From an uncultured Actinomycetes bacterium (GTDB lineage: Bacteria; Actinomycetota; Actinomycetes; Mycobacteriales; Mycobacteriaceae): a stretch of DNA of 36,036 bases. The notes beneath the pieces are model-generated. The model saw only the letters and a program-made list of their open reading frames with translations. It did not search any database and was not told the DNA's origin. Positions 27,635 through 36,036 of this stretch are shown here, in pieces (positions within the stretch are counted from its first letter, which is position 1; the number at the start of each line of letters is the position of its first letter). The position numbers were made by a program, and so were the translations under genes. Location of the stretch: contig CAIOYU010000643.1 in assembly GCA_903862565.1 (NCBI GenBank), positions 1-36,036 of the forward strand, read 5' to 3'.

Positions 27635-30325
27635 ATGGGCGTGAGCGAGAAGCCGACATTGATGTTGCTGGACGGCAATTCGCTGGCCTTCCGGGCGTTC
27701 TACGCGCTGCCCGCCGAGAACTTCAAGACCAAGAACGGTCTGACCACCAACGCGGTCTACGGATTCACCGCGATGCTGATCAACCTGCTGCGCGACGAGG
27801 CACCCACCCACATCGCCGCCGCCTTCGACGTCTCCCGGCAGACCTTTCGCGCCGAGCGTTACCCGGAGTACAAGGCCACCCGCAGCGCCACCCCGGATGA
27901 GTTCAGGGGCCAGATCGACATCACCAAAGAGGTGCTCAACGCCATGGGCATCACTGTGTTGGCAGAGTCGGGTTACGAGGCCGACGACATCATCGCCACC
28001 CTCGCCACGCAGGCCGATGAGGCGGGTTACCGCGTCCTGGTGGTCACCGGCGATCGCGATTCGCTGCAACTGGTGAATCCGAACATCACCGTGCTCTACC
28101 CGATCAAGGGCGTCAGCGCGCTGACCCGGTTCACCCCCGAGGCGGTCGTCGAGAAGTACGGACTGACCCCCGAGCAGTACCCCGACTTCGCGGCTCTGCG
28201 CGGCGATCCCAGCGACAACCTGCCCGGCATTCCGGGCGTGGGGGAGAAGACCGCTGCCAAGTGGATCGTCGAATACGGCTCGCTGCAGGATCTGGTGGAC
28301 AACGCCGACACCGTGCGCGGCAAGGTCGGAGATTCGTTGCGCACCAACCTCTCCAGCGTGGTGCTCAACCGGGAACTCACCCACTTGGTGCGCGACGTGC
28401 CGTTGGCCCAGACCCCCGACACCTTGCGACTGCTGCCCTGGGATCGTGACCAGATTCACCGGTTGTTCGACGATCTCGAGTTCCGGGTGCTGCGTGACCG
28501 GTTGTTCGACACCCTTGCCGCCGTCGAACCCGAGGTCGACGAAGGTTTCGACGTGCGGGGCGGGGCGCTCGAACCCGGAACCGTTGCTGCCTGGCTGGCC
28601 GCCCACGGAACCGACGGACGCCGGGCCGGAATCGCGGTGGCCGGCACCCACGCCACCTATGACGGCGACGCCACCGCACTGGGAATCGCCACCGCCGACG
28701 GCGAGGGTGCCTACCTCGACACGGCCGCGCTCACCCCCGACGACGAGGCTGCACTGGCAGCCTGGCTCGGTGATCCGTCGGCCCCGAAAGCGTTGCATGA
28801 GGCCAAGATCGCGATGCACGATCTCGCCGGGCGGGGCTGGCCGCTGGCCGGGGTGACCTCCGACACCGCACTGGCGGCCTACCTGGTGCGGCCCGGTCAG
28901 CGCAGCTTCGCACTCGATGATCTGTCGCTGCGGTACCTTCGTCGCGAACTGCGCGCGGAAACCCAAGAGCAACAACAACTGTCGCTGCTCGACGACACCG
29001 ACGGGGTCGACGACCAGGCGGTGCAGACGCTGATTCTGCGGGCCCGCGCCGTCGCCGACCTGGCCACCGCGCTGGACGAGGAACTGGCCAGGATCGAGTC
29101 GTCGTCGCTGCTCGGTGAGATGGAACTGCCCGTGCAGACCGCGCTCGCCGAAATGGAAGCGGTGGGTATCGCCATCGACCAGGACGCCCTCGGCATCCTC
29201 CAGCACGAATTCGGTGACCAGATCCGCGACGCCGCCGAAGCCGCTTACGCGGTGATCGGCAAGCAGATCAACCTCGGATCGCCCAAGCAGCTTCAGGTGG
29301 TGCTGTTCGACGAACTGGGCATGCCCAAGACCAAGAAGACCAAGACCGGCTACACCACCGATGCCGATGCCCTGCAATCCCTGTTCGACAAGACCGGCCA
29401 CCCGTTCCTGGAACACATGTTGGCTCACCGCGATGCCACCCGGCTCAAGGTCACCGTCGACGGTCTGCTGAAGTCGGTGGCCGCCGACGGACGCATCCAC
29501 ACGACCTTCAACCAGACGATCGCGGCCACGGGCCGGTTGTCCTCCACCGAGCCGAACCTGCAAAACATCCCGATCCGCACCGAGGCGGGCCGGCGCATCC
29601 GCGACGCGTTCGTCGTGGGAGACGGCTATTCGGAACTGATGACGGCCGACTACAGCCAGATCGAGATGCGCATCATGGCCCACCTCTCGAAGGACGAGGG
29701 ACTCATCGAAGCGTTCAACACGGGGGAGGACCTGCACACCTTCGTCGGGTCCCGGGCCTTCGGCGTGCCGATCGACGAGGTCACGCCGGAACTGCGCCGA
29801 CGGGTTAAGGCGATGTCCTACGGCCTGGCCTATGGCCTGAGCGCTTACGGTTTGTCGCAGCAGCTCAAAATCTCCACCGAAGAGGCCAAAGAGCAGATGG
29901 ATCAGTACTTCAGCCGGTTCGGGGGAATCCGGGACTACCTGCTCAATGTGGTCGACCAGGCCCGCAAGGACGGCTACACCTCCACCGTGCTCGGGCGCCG
30001 GCGCTACCTGCCCGAACTGGACAGCAGCAACCGGCAGCTTCGGGAGGCTGCGGAGCGGGCGGCGCTCAACGCGCCGATCCAGGGCAGCGCCGCCGACATC
30101 ATCAAGGTGGCGATGGTCGGTGTGGACACCGCGTTGCGCGAGGCGGGCCTGACCTCCCGGATTCTGCTGCAGGTGCACGACGAACTGCTGCTCGAGATAG
30201 CGCCGGGCGAGCGGGACGTGGTCGAGAACCTGGTGCGCGAGCGGATGGGCGGTGCGTACCCGCTCGACGTGCCGCTGGAGGTATCAGTGGGCTACGGCCG
30301 CAGCTGGGATGCGGCAGCGCATTAG
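27635..30325 (+). CDS. polA: DNA polymerase I
   Basis: 896 aa; 'LLDGNSLAFRAFYALP', 'ATGRLSSTEPNLQNIPIRTEAGRRIRDAF', 'TADYSQIEMRIMAHLSKD', 'LLQVHDELLLE'. Confidence 0.97.
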   Translation: MGVSEKPTLMLLDGNSLAFRAFYALPAENFKTKNGLTTNAVYGFTAMLINLLRDEAPTHIAAAFDVSRQTFRAERYPEYKATRSATPDEFRGQIDITKEVLNAMGITVLAESGYEADDIIATLATQADEAGYRVLVVTGDRDSLQLVNPNITVLYPIKGVSALTRFTPEAVVEKYGLTPEQYPDFAALRGDPSDNLPGIPGVGEKTAAKWIVEYGSLQDLVDNADTVRGKVGDSLRTNLSSVVLNRELTHLVRDVPLAQTPDTLRLLPWDRDQIHRLFDDLEFRVLRDRLFDTLAAVEPEVDEGFDVRGGALEPGTVAAWLAAHGTDGRRAGIAVAGTHATYDGDATALGIATADGEGAYLDTAALTPDDEAALAAWLGDPSAPKALHEAKIAMHDLAGRGWPLAGVTSDTALAAYLVRPGQRSFALDDLSLRYLRRELRAETQEQQQLSLLDDTDGVDDQAVQTLILRARAVADLATALDEELARIESSSLLGEMELPVQTALAEMEAVGIAIDQDALGILQHEFGDQIRDAAEAAYAVIGKQINLGSPKQLQVVLFDELGMPKTKKTKTGYTTDADALQSLFDKTGHPFLEHMLAHRDATRLKVTVDGLLKSVAADGRIHTTFNQTIAATGRLSSTEPNLQNIPIRTEAGRRIRDAFVVGDGYSELMTADYSQIEMRIMAHLSKDEGLIEAFNTGEDLHTFVGSRAFGVPIDEVTPELRRRVKAMSYGLAYGLSAYGLSQQLKISTEEAKEQMDQYFSRFGGIRDYLLNVVDQARKDGYTSTVLGRRRYLPELDSSNRQLREAAERAALNAPIQGSAADIIKVAMVGVDTALREAGLTSRILLQVHDELLLEIAPGERDVVENLVRERMGGAYPLDVPLEVSVGYGRSWDAAAH

Positions 30326-30357
30326 TGCCTGCCCGGCTCCCTGACCTCAGGGTGCGG

Positions 30358-31524
30358 TCACGCGACGGGAAACCGGAAGCGGTCGAGTTGCTGGAGTGCC
30401 GGTGCCGCGACCGCCCGCATGGCCAGCACCCGGTGCGCTTCCTCGTTCTGCAACGCGAACACCCGCGGATCGCCGAACCCGCGGTCGATGCGGTCGCGCA
30501 CGTAGGCCAGTTCGACGACCTGCTGAACGAAGGCCTTGACCGCCGAGGCGGCGGGTCGGCCCCCGTAACGCTGAGCGGTCGCGACCGCCGTCTTTCTGGC
30601 CCGTATCGAACCCAGCCAGGCTGCCTCGTTGGGTGTCACCAGCCGATTGGCCACCATCCCGGGCAGTTTCGCGGCGATGATGTGGCGCTCCCGTCTGCGA
30701 CTGGTGACGCCGAGGGTGATCGCCAGCGCGAGCATCGGCAGCATCCACAATGCGTAGACACCCAGATAAGCCTTCGCGCCCAGCAGGGCCGATCCGTTCC
30801 AGAGTCCGTGCATGATCACCGCGCCGATGTAGCCCAGCAGCACACAACCGACCTTGCCGAACGTGCTGCGCCGCTGCAGCGCGAAATACACCCCGATCGC
30901 GGTCATCGTGGTGAACAGCGGATGGGCGAAAGGGCCGAGTACCAACCGCAATGCGGCGATGACCAGCGAACTCGCCAGCGACTCCCCGTTGGCGATGTAG
31001 AAGATGTTCTCCATCCAGGCGAAACCCACTGCGGTGAACCCGGCATAGACCAGGCAGTCGGTCAGCGTGTTGAGCTCGTTGCGGCGTCGGCCGGTCATCA
31101 TCAGCACCAGGAACAGACCCTTGGCTGCCTCCTCGGCCAGCGGCGCCCCGATCGCCATCGTGATGGGGTTGGCGCTCGGCTCGCCGTCGGGCAGGGGCGG
31201 CCGGCCCGCGGCCAGTGAGGCCTCCAGCAGGTGCTCCAGGATGACCGAGGCCACCACCGCGACCGAGGCCCCCCACAGGAAGGCCATCACCAGCAGGCGC
31301 GGCGGCTCCGGCTCCCAGCGGTCCAGCCAGAGGTAGCAGAGCAGCACCACCGCCATCGCGGTCGTGGCCAGCACGAACCCCAGAGCGGTGCCGCCGGGGT
31401 TGACGGCGGTCATCAGCGTCAGGATCAGGGCGGTCGCCGTGCCCAGGCCGATGATGACGGCCAGCGGTGCGCCGACTTTGCGGACGGGTGTCGGCATCGG
31501 GGGCACTGTGGCGTAGGGCATCAC
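30358..31524 (-). CDS. PrsW family intramembrane protease-like protein
   Basis: 388 aa multi-TM; 'APLAEEAAKGLFLVLMM' EExxK motif, 'HPLFTTMTAIGVYFA', 'IMHGLWNGSA'. Confidence 0.85.
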   Translation of the reverse strand: MMPYATVPPMPTPVRKVGAPLAVIIGLGTATALILTLMTAVNPGGTALGFVLATTAMAVVLLCYLWLDRWEPEPPRLLVMAFLWGASVAVVASVILEHLLEASLAAGRPPLPDGEPSANPITMAIGAPLAEEAAKGLFLVLMMTGRRRNELNTLTDCLVYAGFTAVGFAWMENIFYIANGESLASSLVIAALRLVLGPFAHPLFTTMTAIGVYFALQRRSTFGKVGCVLLGYIGAVIMHGLWNGSALLGAKAYLGVYALWMLPMLALAITLGVTSRRRERHIIAAKLPGMVANRLVTPNEAAWLGSIRARKTAVATAQRYGGRPAASAVKAFVQQVVELAYVRDRIDRGFGDPRVFALQNEEAHRVLAMRAVAAPALQQLDRFRFPVA

Positions 31525-31588
31525 AGGAGAGTAGCGGGCACGCGCCCCGGGTTTGGCCAGCTTGATGCCGGTCGAGTAGGCTCAGGCG

Positions 31589-31610
31589 CGTACCCGTGTG
31601 TATAGGTACG
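31589..31610. promoter_or_regulatory. Inverted repeat flanking a -10-like TATAGG upstream of rpsA
   Basis: cgtacc (31589-31594) ... ggtacg (31605-31610), tatagg at 31601-31606. Confidence 0.35.
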
Positions 31611-31665
31611 GGAACACCCCAAAAAACTGTCCCTACGATTAACCCTGTCCGGAGCACCCCAACAC

Positions 31666-33114
31666 ATGCCTAGTCCCACCATCACCTCGCCGCAAGTAGC
31701 CATCAACGACATTGGCACTGCCGAGGACTTCCTCGCCGCTATCGACAAGACCATCAAGTACTTCAACGATGGCGACATCGTCGAGGGGACCTTCGTCAAG
31801 GTGGTCCGGGACGAGGTCCTGCTCGACATCGGCTACAAGACCGAGGGTGTCATTCCCTCGCGTGAGCTCTCCATCAAGCACGACGTCGACCCCAATGAGG
31901 TTGTGTCCGTCGGCGATGCGATCGAAGCATTGGTCCTCACCAAGGAGGACAAAGAAGGCCGCCTGATCCTCTCCAAGAAGCGCGCCCAGTACGAGCGCGC
32001 CTGGGGCACCATCGAGGAGCTCAAGGAGAAGGACGAGGCCGTCAAGGGCACCGTCATCGAGGTCGTCAAGGGCGGCCTGATCCTCGACATCGGGCTGCGC
32101 GGCTTCCTGCCCGCCTCCCTGGTCGAGATGCGCCGCGTTCGTGATCTGCAGCCGTACATCGGCAAGGAGATCGAGGCCAAGATCATCGAGCTGGACAAGA
32201 ACCGCAACAACGTCGTTTTGTCCCGCCGCGCCTGGCTTGAGCAGACGCAGTCCGAGGTCCGCAGCGAGTTCCTCAACCAGCTGGTCAAGGGCGCCGTCCG
32301 CAAGGGCGTGGTGTCCTCGATCGTCAACTTCGGCGCCTTCGTCGACCTCGGTGGGGTCGACGGCCTCGTGCACGTTTCCGAGCTGTCCTGGAAGCACATC
32401 GACCACCCGTCCGAGGTCGTGCAGGTCGGCGACGAGGTCACTGTCGAGGTTCTCGACGTCGATATGGATCGCGAGCGGGTTTCGCTGTCGCTCAAGGCCA
32501 CTCAGGAAGATCCGTGGCGCCACTTCGCCCGTACCCACGCCATCGGCCAGATCGTGCCCGGCAAGGTCACCAAGCTGGTTCCGTTCGGCGCGTTCGTCCG
32601 TGTCGAGGAGGGCATCGAGGGTCTGGTGCACATCTCCGAGCTGGCTGAGCGCCACGTGGAGGTACCCGACCAGGTTGTGGCCGTCGGCGACGACGCCATG
32701 GTCAAGGTCATCGACATCGACCTGGAGCGCCGTCGGATCTCGCTGAGCCTCAAGCAGGCCAACGAGGACTACACCGAGGAGTTCGACCCGTCGAAGTACG
32801 GCATGGCCGACAGCTACGACGACGCGGGCAACTACATCTTCCCCGAGGGCTTCGACGCCGAGACCAACGAGTGGCTCGAAGGCTTCGACAAGCAGCGCAC
32901 CGAGTGGGAGGCCCGCTACGCCGAGGCCGAGCGCCGGCACAAGATGCACACCACGCAGATGGAGAAGTTCGCCGCTGCCGATGCCGCTGCGGCCGCGGAG
33001 CGCCCGTCGGGCACCACGTCGTCCAGCTCGCCGGGTGCGGAGGAGGCCGGCGGCTCGCTGGCCAGCGATGCCCAGTTGGCGGCGCTGCGCGAGAAGCTGG
33101 CCGGCAACGCCTAA
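31666..33114 (+). CDS. rpsA: 30S ribosomal protein S1
   Basis: Four S1 domains, e.g. 'GDIVEGTFVKVVRDEVLLDIGYKTEGVIP', 'VSSIVNFGAFVDLGGVDGLVHVSELSW', 'LVPFGAFVRVEEGIEGLVHISELA'. Confidence 0.97.
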   Translation: MPSPTITSPQVAINDIGTAEDFLAAIDKTIKYFNDGDIVEGTFVKVVRDEVLLDIGYKTEGVIPSRELSIKHDVDPNEVVSVGDAIEALVLTKEDKEGRLILSKKRAQYERAWGTIEELKEKDEAVKGTVIEVVKGGLILDIGLRGFLPASLVEMRRVRDLQPYIGKEIEAKIIELDKNRNNVVLSRRAWLEQTQSEVRSEFLNQLVKGAVRKGVVSSIVNFGAFVDLGGVDGLVHVSELSWKHIDHPSEVVQVGDEVTVEVLDVDMDRERVSLSLKATQEDPWRHFARTHAIGQIVPGKVTKLVPFGAFVRVEEGIEGLVHISELAERHVEVPDQVVAVGDDAMVKVIDIDLERRRISLSLKQANEDYTEEFDPSKYGMADSYDDAGNYIFPEGFDAETNEWLEGFDKQRTEWEARYAEAERRHKMHTTQMEKFAAADAAAAAERPSGTTSSSSPGAEEAGGSLASDAQLAALREKLAGNA

Positions 33115-33137
33115 GCTGCTCCACAACTGAGATTGGC

Positions 33138-33181
33138 ACCACGCACCGGGCTGGCGAATAGCCCGGTGCGTGGTTTCGTTT
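33138..33181 (+). terminator. Rho-independent-like terminator after rpsA
   Basis: Perfect 15-bp stem accacgcaccgggct / agcccggtgcgtggt (33138-33152 / 33160-33174), 7-nt loop, then ttcgttt. Confidence 0.85.
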
Positions 33182-33193
33182 AGGAGCCCGACT

Positions 33194-34360
33194 ATGCTTC
33201 GTATCGGCCTGACCGGCGGGATCGGCGCCGGAAAGTCCACCGTGTCAAGGGCTTTCGCCGAGTGCGGTGGGGTGATCGTCGACGGTGACGTGATAGCCCG
33301 CGAGGTGGTGCAACCGGGAACCGAGGGCCTTGCGGCACTGGTCGACGAGTTCGGCCACGACATCCTGCTGCCCGATGGGGCGCTGGACCGTCCTGCCCTA
33401 GCGGCCAAGGCGTTCGCCGACGACCAGCAGCGGGCCAAACTCAACGCCATCGTCCACCCGCTCGTCGCACGGCGCAGGTCGGAGATCGTCGCGGCGGTGG
33501 CCGAGGACGAGGTCGTCGTCGAGGACATCCCCCTCCTGGTCGAATCCGGGATGGCACCGTTCTTTCCGCTGGTCGTGGTTGTCCACGCCGATGCCGAGGT
33601 GCGACTCGAGCGGCTGATCTCCGTGCGTGGCATGGACGAGGCCGATGCCCGGGCTCGTATCGCCGCGCAGGCTGCCGACGAGCAGCGACGCCGGGTGGCC
33701 GACGTCTGGCTGGACAACTCCGGCAGCGAGGGTCAACTTGTCGAGCGGGCCCGCGAACTCTGGTATCAGCGGATCCTGCCTTTCGCCCACAACGTCGCCA
33801 CTGAGACACCCGCCCCCGACCCGAACCGGTTGGTGCCTGCCGACCCGACCTGGCCCCAGCAGGCCGACCGGATCCTGGTTCGGCTGCGCACCGCATGCGG
33901 TCACCGCGCGGTGCGGATCGACCACATCGGTTCCACGGCGATCGATGGCATGGACGCCCGCGACGTCATCGACGTGCAGATCACCGTGAACTCGTTGGAT
34001 GCTGCCGACGAATTGGCTGCGGATCTTCTGCAGGCCGGCTACCCGAGGGTCGGCTCCGTGACTGCCGACCGGCGCTTCGACCGCGCTGGGTCGACGGGGG
34101 AAGAAGCGTTCTGGCACAAGCGTTTCCACGCTTCCGCCGATCCCGGTCGGCCCACCCACCTGCACATCAGGGTCAACGGGCAGCCCAACCAGCAGTTCGC
34201 TCTGCTGTTCGTGGATTGGCTCAACGCCAACCCGGGAGCACGTGCTGACTACCTCACTGCCAAACGCGACGGCCACGCCGTAGGGCAGTGGTTCGTCGAC
34301 GCCTATCCACGCGCCTGGGCATGGGCCGAGTCGACCGGATGGCCGACCGCCCTCACCTGA
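33194..34360 (+). CDS. coaE: Dephospho-CoA kinase fused to a GrpB (UPF0157) domain
   Basis: 'MLRIGLTGGIGAGKSTVSRAFAECG' P-loop; C-terminal 'VPADPTWPQQADRILVRLRTACGHRAVRIDHIGSTAIDGMDARDVIDVQI' GrpB pattern. Confidence 0.93.
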   Translation: MLRIGLTGGIGAGKSTVSRAFAECGGVIVDGDVIAREVVQPGTEGLAALVDEFGHDILLPDGALDRPALAAKAFADDQQRAKLNAIVHPLVARRRSEIVAAVAEDEVVVEDIPLLVESGMAPFFPLVVVVHADAEVRLERLISVRGMDEADARARIAAQAADEQRRRVADVWLDNSGSEGQLVERARELWYQRILPFAHNVATETPAPDPNRLVPADPTWPQQADRILVRLRTACGHRAVRIDHIGSTAIDGMDARDVIDVQITVNSLDAADELAADLLQAGYPRVGSVTADRRFDRAGSTGEEAFWHKRFHASADPGRPTHLHIRVNGQPNQQFALLFVDWLNANPGARADYLTAKRDGHAVGQWFVDAYPRAWAWAESTGWPTALT

Positions 34361-34907
34361 GGGGGGCGTCGAGGTCCGCAGCAGGAACGTCGCTGGGAAC
34401 GCCGGAAACCGGCGGGGTGCTGGTCGTCGGAGTTGCCGGGGCGGTGATCGGGGCCCCGGGGGCGTTGCTCAGTGGGGCCCCGCAGTTCATCGCCCCGTAG
34501 TCCGGATCATCGCGCGCCGGGACCACCCGCGGGCTGACGAACTGATCGGCCTGAACCATGATCTGGTCGTCCACCAGGATCTCGCAATGCAGATTCGCCG
34601 AGTAGGGCCATTGGATCGAGATCCGCATACCCGCCTCTTTGGGGTCGGACAGCACCGCCGTCGTTTCGAACGTCCGACCGGGCAGCATTGTGGGATCGGC
34701 GCTGTTGACCTGCGTGTCACTGATCCGGTACGTGATCACCGCGCCGCGCGCCAACCCGTCGACCCGGGCGCGGTAGGTCACGTTGTGCTGGCCGTCCTCG
34801 GGAGGTTCGTCGGCGCGGGCCGGCCCGGCCACCATGATCGACGCCGGCCCGGCCAGCAGTGCAGACGCCAGCGCCATAGTTGCGCCGATCGTGGCCAAGG
34901 GTCCCAT
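34353..34907 (-). CDS. Secreted hypothetical protein with signal peptide and Pro/Thr-rich C-terminus
   Basis: 'MGPLATIGATMALASALLAGPASIMVAGPARADEPP' signal peptide; ATG 34907 chosen. Confidence 0.75.
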   Translation of the reverse strand: MGPLATIGATMALASALLAGPASIMVAGPARADEPPEDGQHNVTYRARVDGLARGAVITYRISDTQVNSADPTMLPGRTFETTAVLSDPKEAGMRISIQWPYSANLHCEILVDDQIMVQADQFVSPRVVPARDDPDYGAMNCGAPLSNAPGAPITAPATPTTSTPPVSGVPSDVPAADLDAPLR

Positions 34908-34933
34908 GCGTCCCACGGACGTCGAGGGTACGC

Positions 34934-35440
34934 CTAACGCCAGGTGAGTTCGATGCCGGTCTCGGCCAGCCACGTACGCAGATCGTGGCCGTGAACGGCG
35001 AGGCCGTCAATCGCGGTGGCCGCGGTCTGCAGCGCACGGTGTGCGGCATCGGTACTCAGCAGGCCGATGCGGTGCGCGTCGAGCAACTCCTCGACATCGA
35101 CCAACTCGGTACCGCGTCCGGTGCGCACCACGAGATCCAGGTAGTGGTCCTCGGCGTACCAACAGCTGTCACCGACCGTGATGCGGCCGATGTCGAGGTA
35201 GTAGTCCTGGTCTCGTTCGTAGCCCGGGTTGAAGTGAAACACGTTGGCCCGCAGTTCCAATGACGGGAGAAGCCAGGACTCCAGGTAGTGGAACTGGACG
35301 CGGCCGGGTGTGGGGCGGGCCATGTAGAGCCCCCACGGGTGCAGGCGGTACTCGTCAACCTCGCGAACTATGCCCTTGGGGTCGGTGTTGGTGCCGGCGG
35401 ACAGGTCGAAGGCCTCACGCTTGGGCGGGTGGATGCTCAT
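34934..35440 (-). CDS. DUF402 domain protein
   Basis: 'YYLDIGRITVGDSCWYAEDHYLDLVVRTGRGTELVDVEELLDAHRIGLLSTDAAHRALQTA'; ATG 35440 chosen. Confidence 0.8.
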   Translation of the reverse strand: MSIHPPKREAFDLSAGTNTDPKGIVREVDEYRLHPWGLYMARPTPGRVQFHYLESWLLPSLELRANVFHFNPGYERDQDYYLDIGRITVGDSCWYAEDHYLDLVVRTGRGTELVDVEELLDAHRIGLLSTDAAHRALQTAATAIDGLAVHGHDLRTWLAETGIELTWR

Positions 35441-36036
35441 CGACCCTCTCCTGAGTCCCATCAACCTTGTCGGTGGCGCCGCCCGGGGCGGGTGGACGGT
35501 CCGCACCGACAAGGGGGTACGCGGCGATTGCGAGCGGAATCGTGTCGAAGAACCGGGTCTTGCCCAGCAGCTGTGCGAATCCGCCGCCGTGGAAGGCGCG
35601 CAGTGCCCGTCCCTCCTGGACGACCACCAGAAACGGTACGTCACGAAGTGCGGCGATGTCCGCCACATCCGAGAGTGCCTCGGCCCCGGTGAAGTCGACG
35701 TCGTCGATCCGCCGGGCGTCGAGGACAAGGAGGTCGGGCTTCTGTCCGGGCTTCTCCTCGTTGGTCGGGATCGCGCCGATCAGCTGCATGCGGAACCAGT
35801 TCGCGTTGCCGAACCACAGTGGACCGTTCAACGCGAATGCGGCGATGCCGGGAACCGCGGCGGACCGTTCGTCGCTCAGGGGCAGCCAGGTCCCCAGCGG
35901 GGAGCGGCCCAGTTGCAGAAGTTCCGGCCGGGCAGTCCGCGACGCCTGGTAGATGAACGAGATGATGACGGCGAAGAGGACCCCGTCGACGATGCCGAAC
36001 ACCACGGTGCCGATCATGGCGATCAGCATCAGGGCG
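35415..36036 (-). CDS. SulP-type anion transporter C-terminal region with STAS domain (truncated by window edge)
   Basis: 'DGVLFAVIISFIYQASRTARPELLQLGR', STAS-like 'PDLLVLDARRIDDVDFTGAEALSDVADIA'. Confidence 0.75.
   Translation of the reverse strand, partial: ALMLIAMIGTVVFGIVDGVLFAVIISFIYQASRTARPELLQLGRSPLGTWLPLSDERSAAVPGIAAFALNGPLWFGNANWFRMQLIGAIPTNEEKPGQKPDLLVLDARRIDDVDFTGAEALSDVADIAALRDVPFLVVVQEGRALRAFHGGGFAQLLGKTRFFDTIPLAIAAYPLVGADRPPAPGGATDKVDGTQERVDEHPPAQA

Noticed and set aside
27608-30178. Upstream part of the 1005-aa minus-strand ORF opposite polA
   Set aside because: Only the last 148 residues (27161-27607) look like a protein family (DUF35); the rest is polA antisense.
30339-30352. 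Short palindrome CCCTGA-CC-TCAGGG between polA and the PrsW-like gene as a bidirectional terminator
   Set aside because: Stem is short and no T-run on either side; too weak to claim.
31639-33717. 692-aa minus-strand ORF opposite rpsA and coaE
   Set aside because: Spans two well-supported plus-strand genes and their terminator; no family motifs.

Overview
The window is a high-GC actinobacterial chromosome segment whose gene content and order look mycobacterial (Mycolicibacterium/Mycobacterium-like). That assignment is from recognising protein families and order, not from a search. Most of it is conserved core: LysR fragment, bcp, trpE, Trp-associated membrane protein, trpC, trpB, trpA, lgt, TM2 and DUF2752 membrane proteins, pyk, tesB, DUF4190 protein, HdeD-like protein, polar amino-acid ABC transporter, membrane class III nucleotidyl cyclase, DUF4337-like membrane protein, a tRNA, pdtaR-like ANTAR regulator, livJHMGF-type transporter, DUF167 protein, thiolase-like lipid-transfer protein plus DUF35 OB-fold partner, polA, PrsW-like protease, rpsA, coaE-GrpB fusion, secreted protein, DUF402 protein and a SulP/STAS fragment. 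The clearest accessory segment is about 17.4-19.4 kb. It holds a frameshifted DUF4436 remnant, a small orphan ORF, broken Cys-rich ORFs, a recombinase-type HTH ORF with a 25-bp frame-shifting duplication, and a tRNA whose 3' end faces this debris. Other notable signals: a CAA-anticodon tRNA without the long variable arm expected of tRNA-Leu, a perfect 36-bp minisatellite translated as the N-terminus of the thiolase-like protein, a long repetitive acidic tail on Lgt, and several inverted repeats at promoters and gene junctions. I did not find a convincing complete new multi-gene system; the 17.4-19.4 kb segment looks like decay of a small mobile element.
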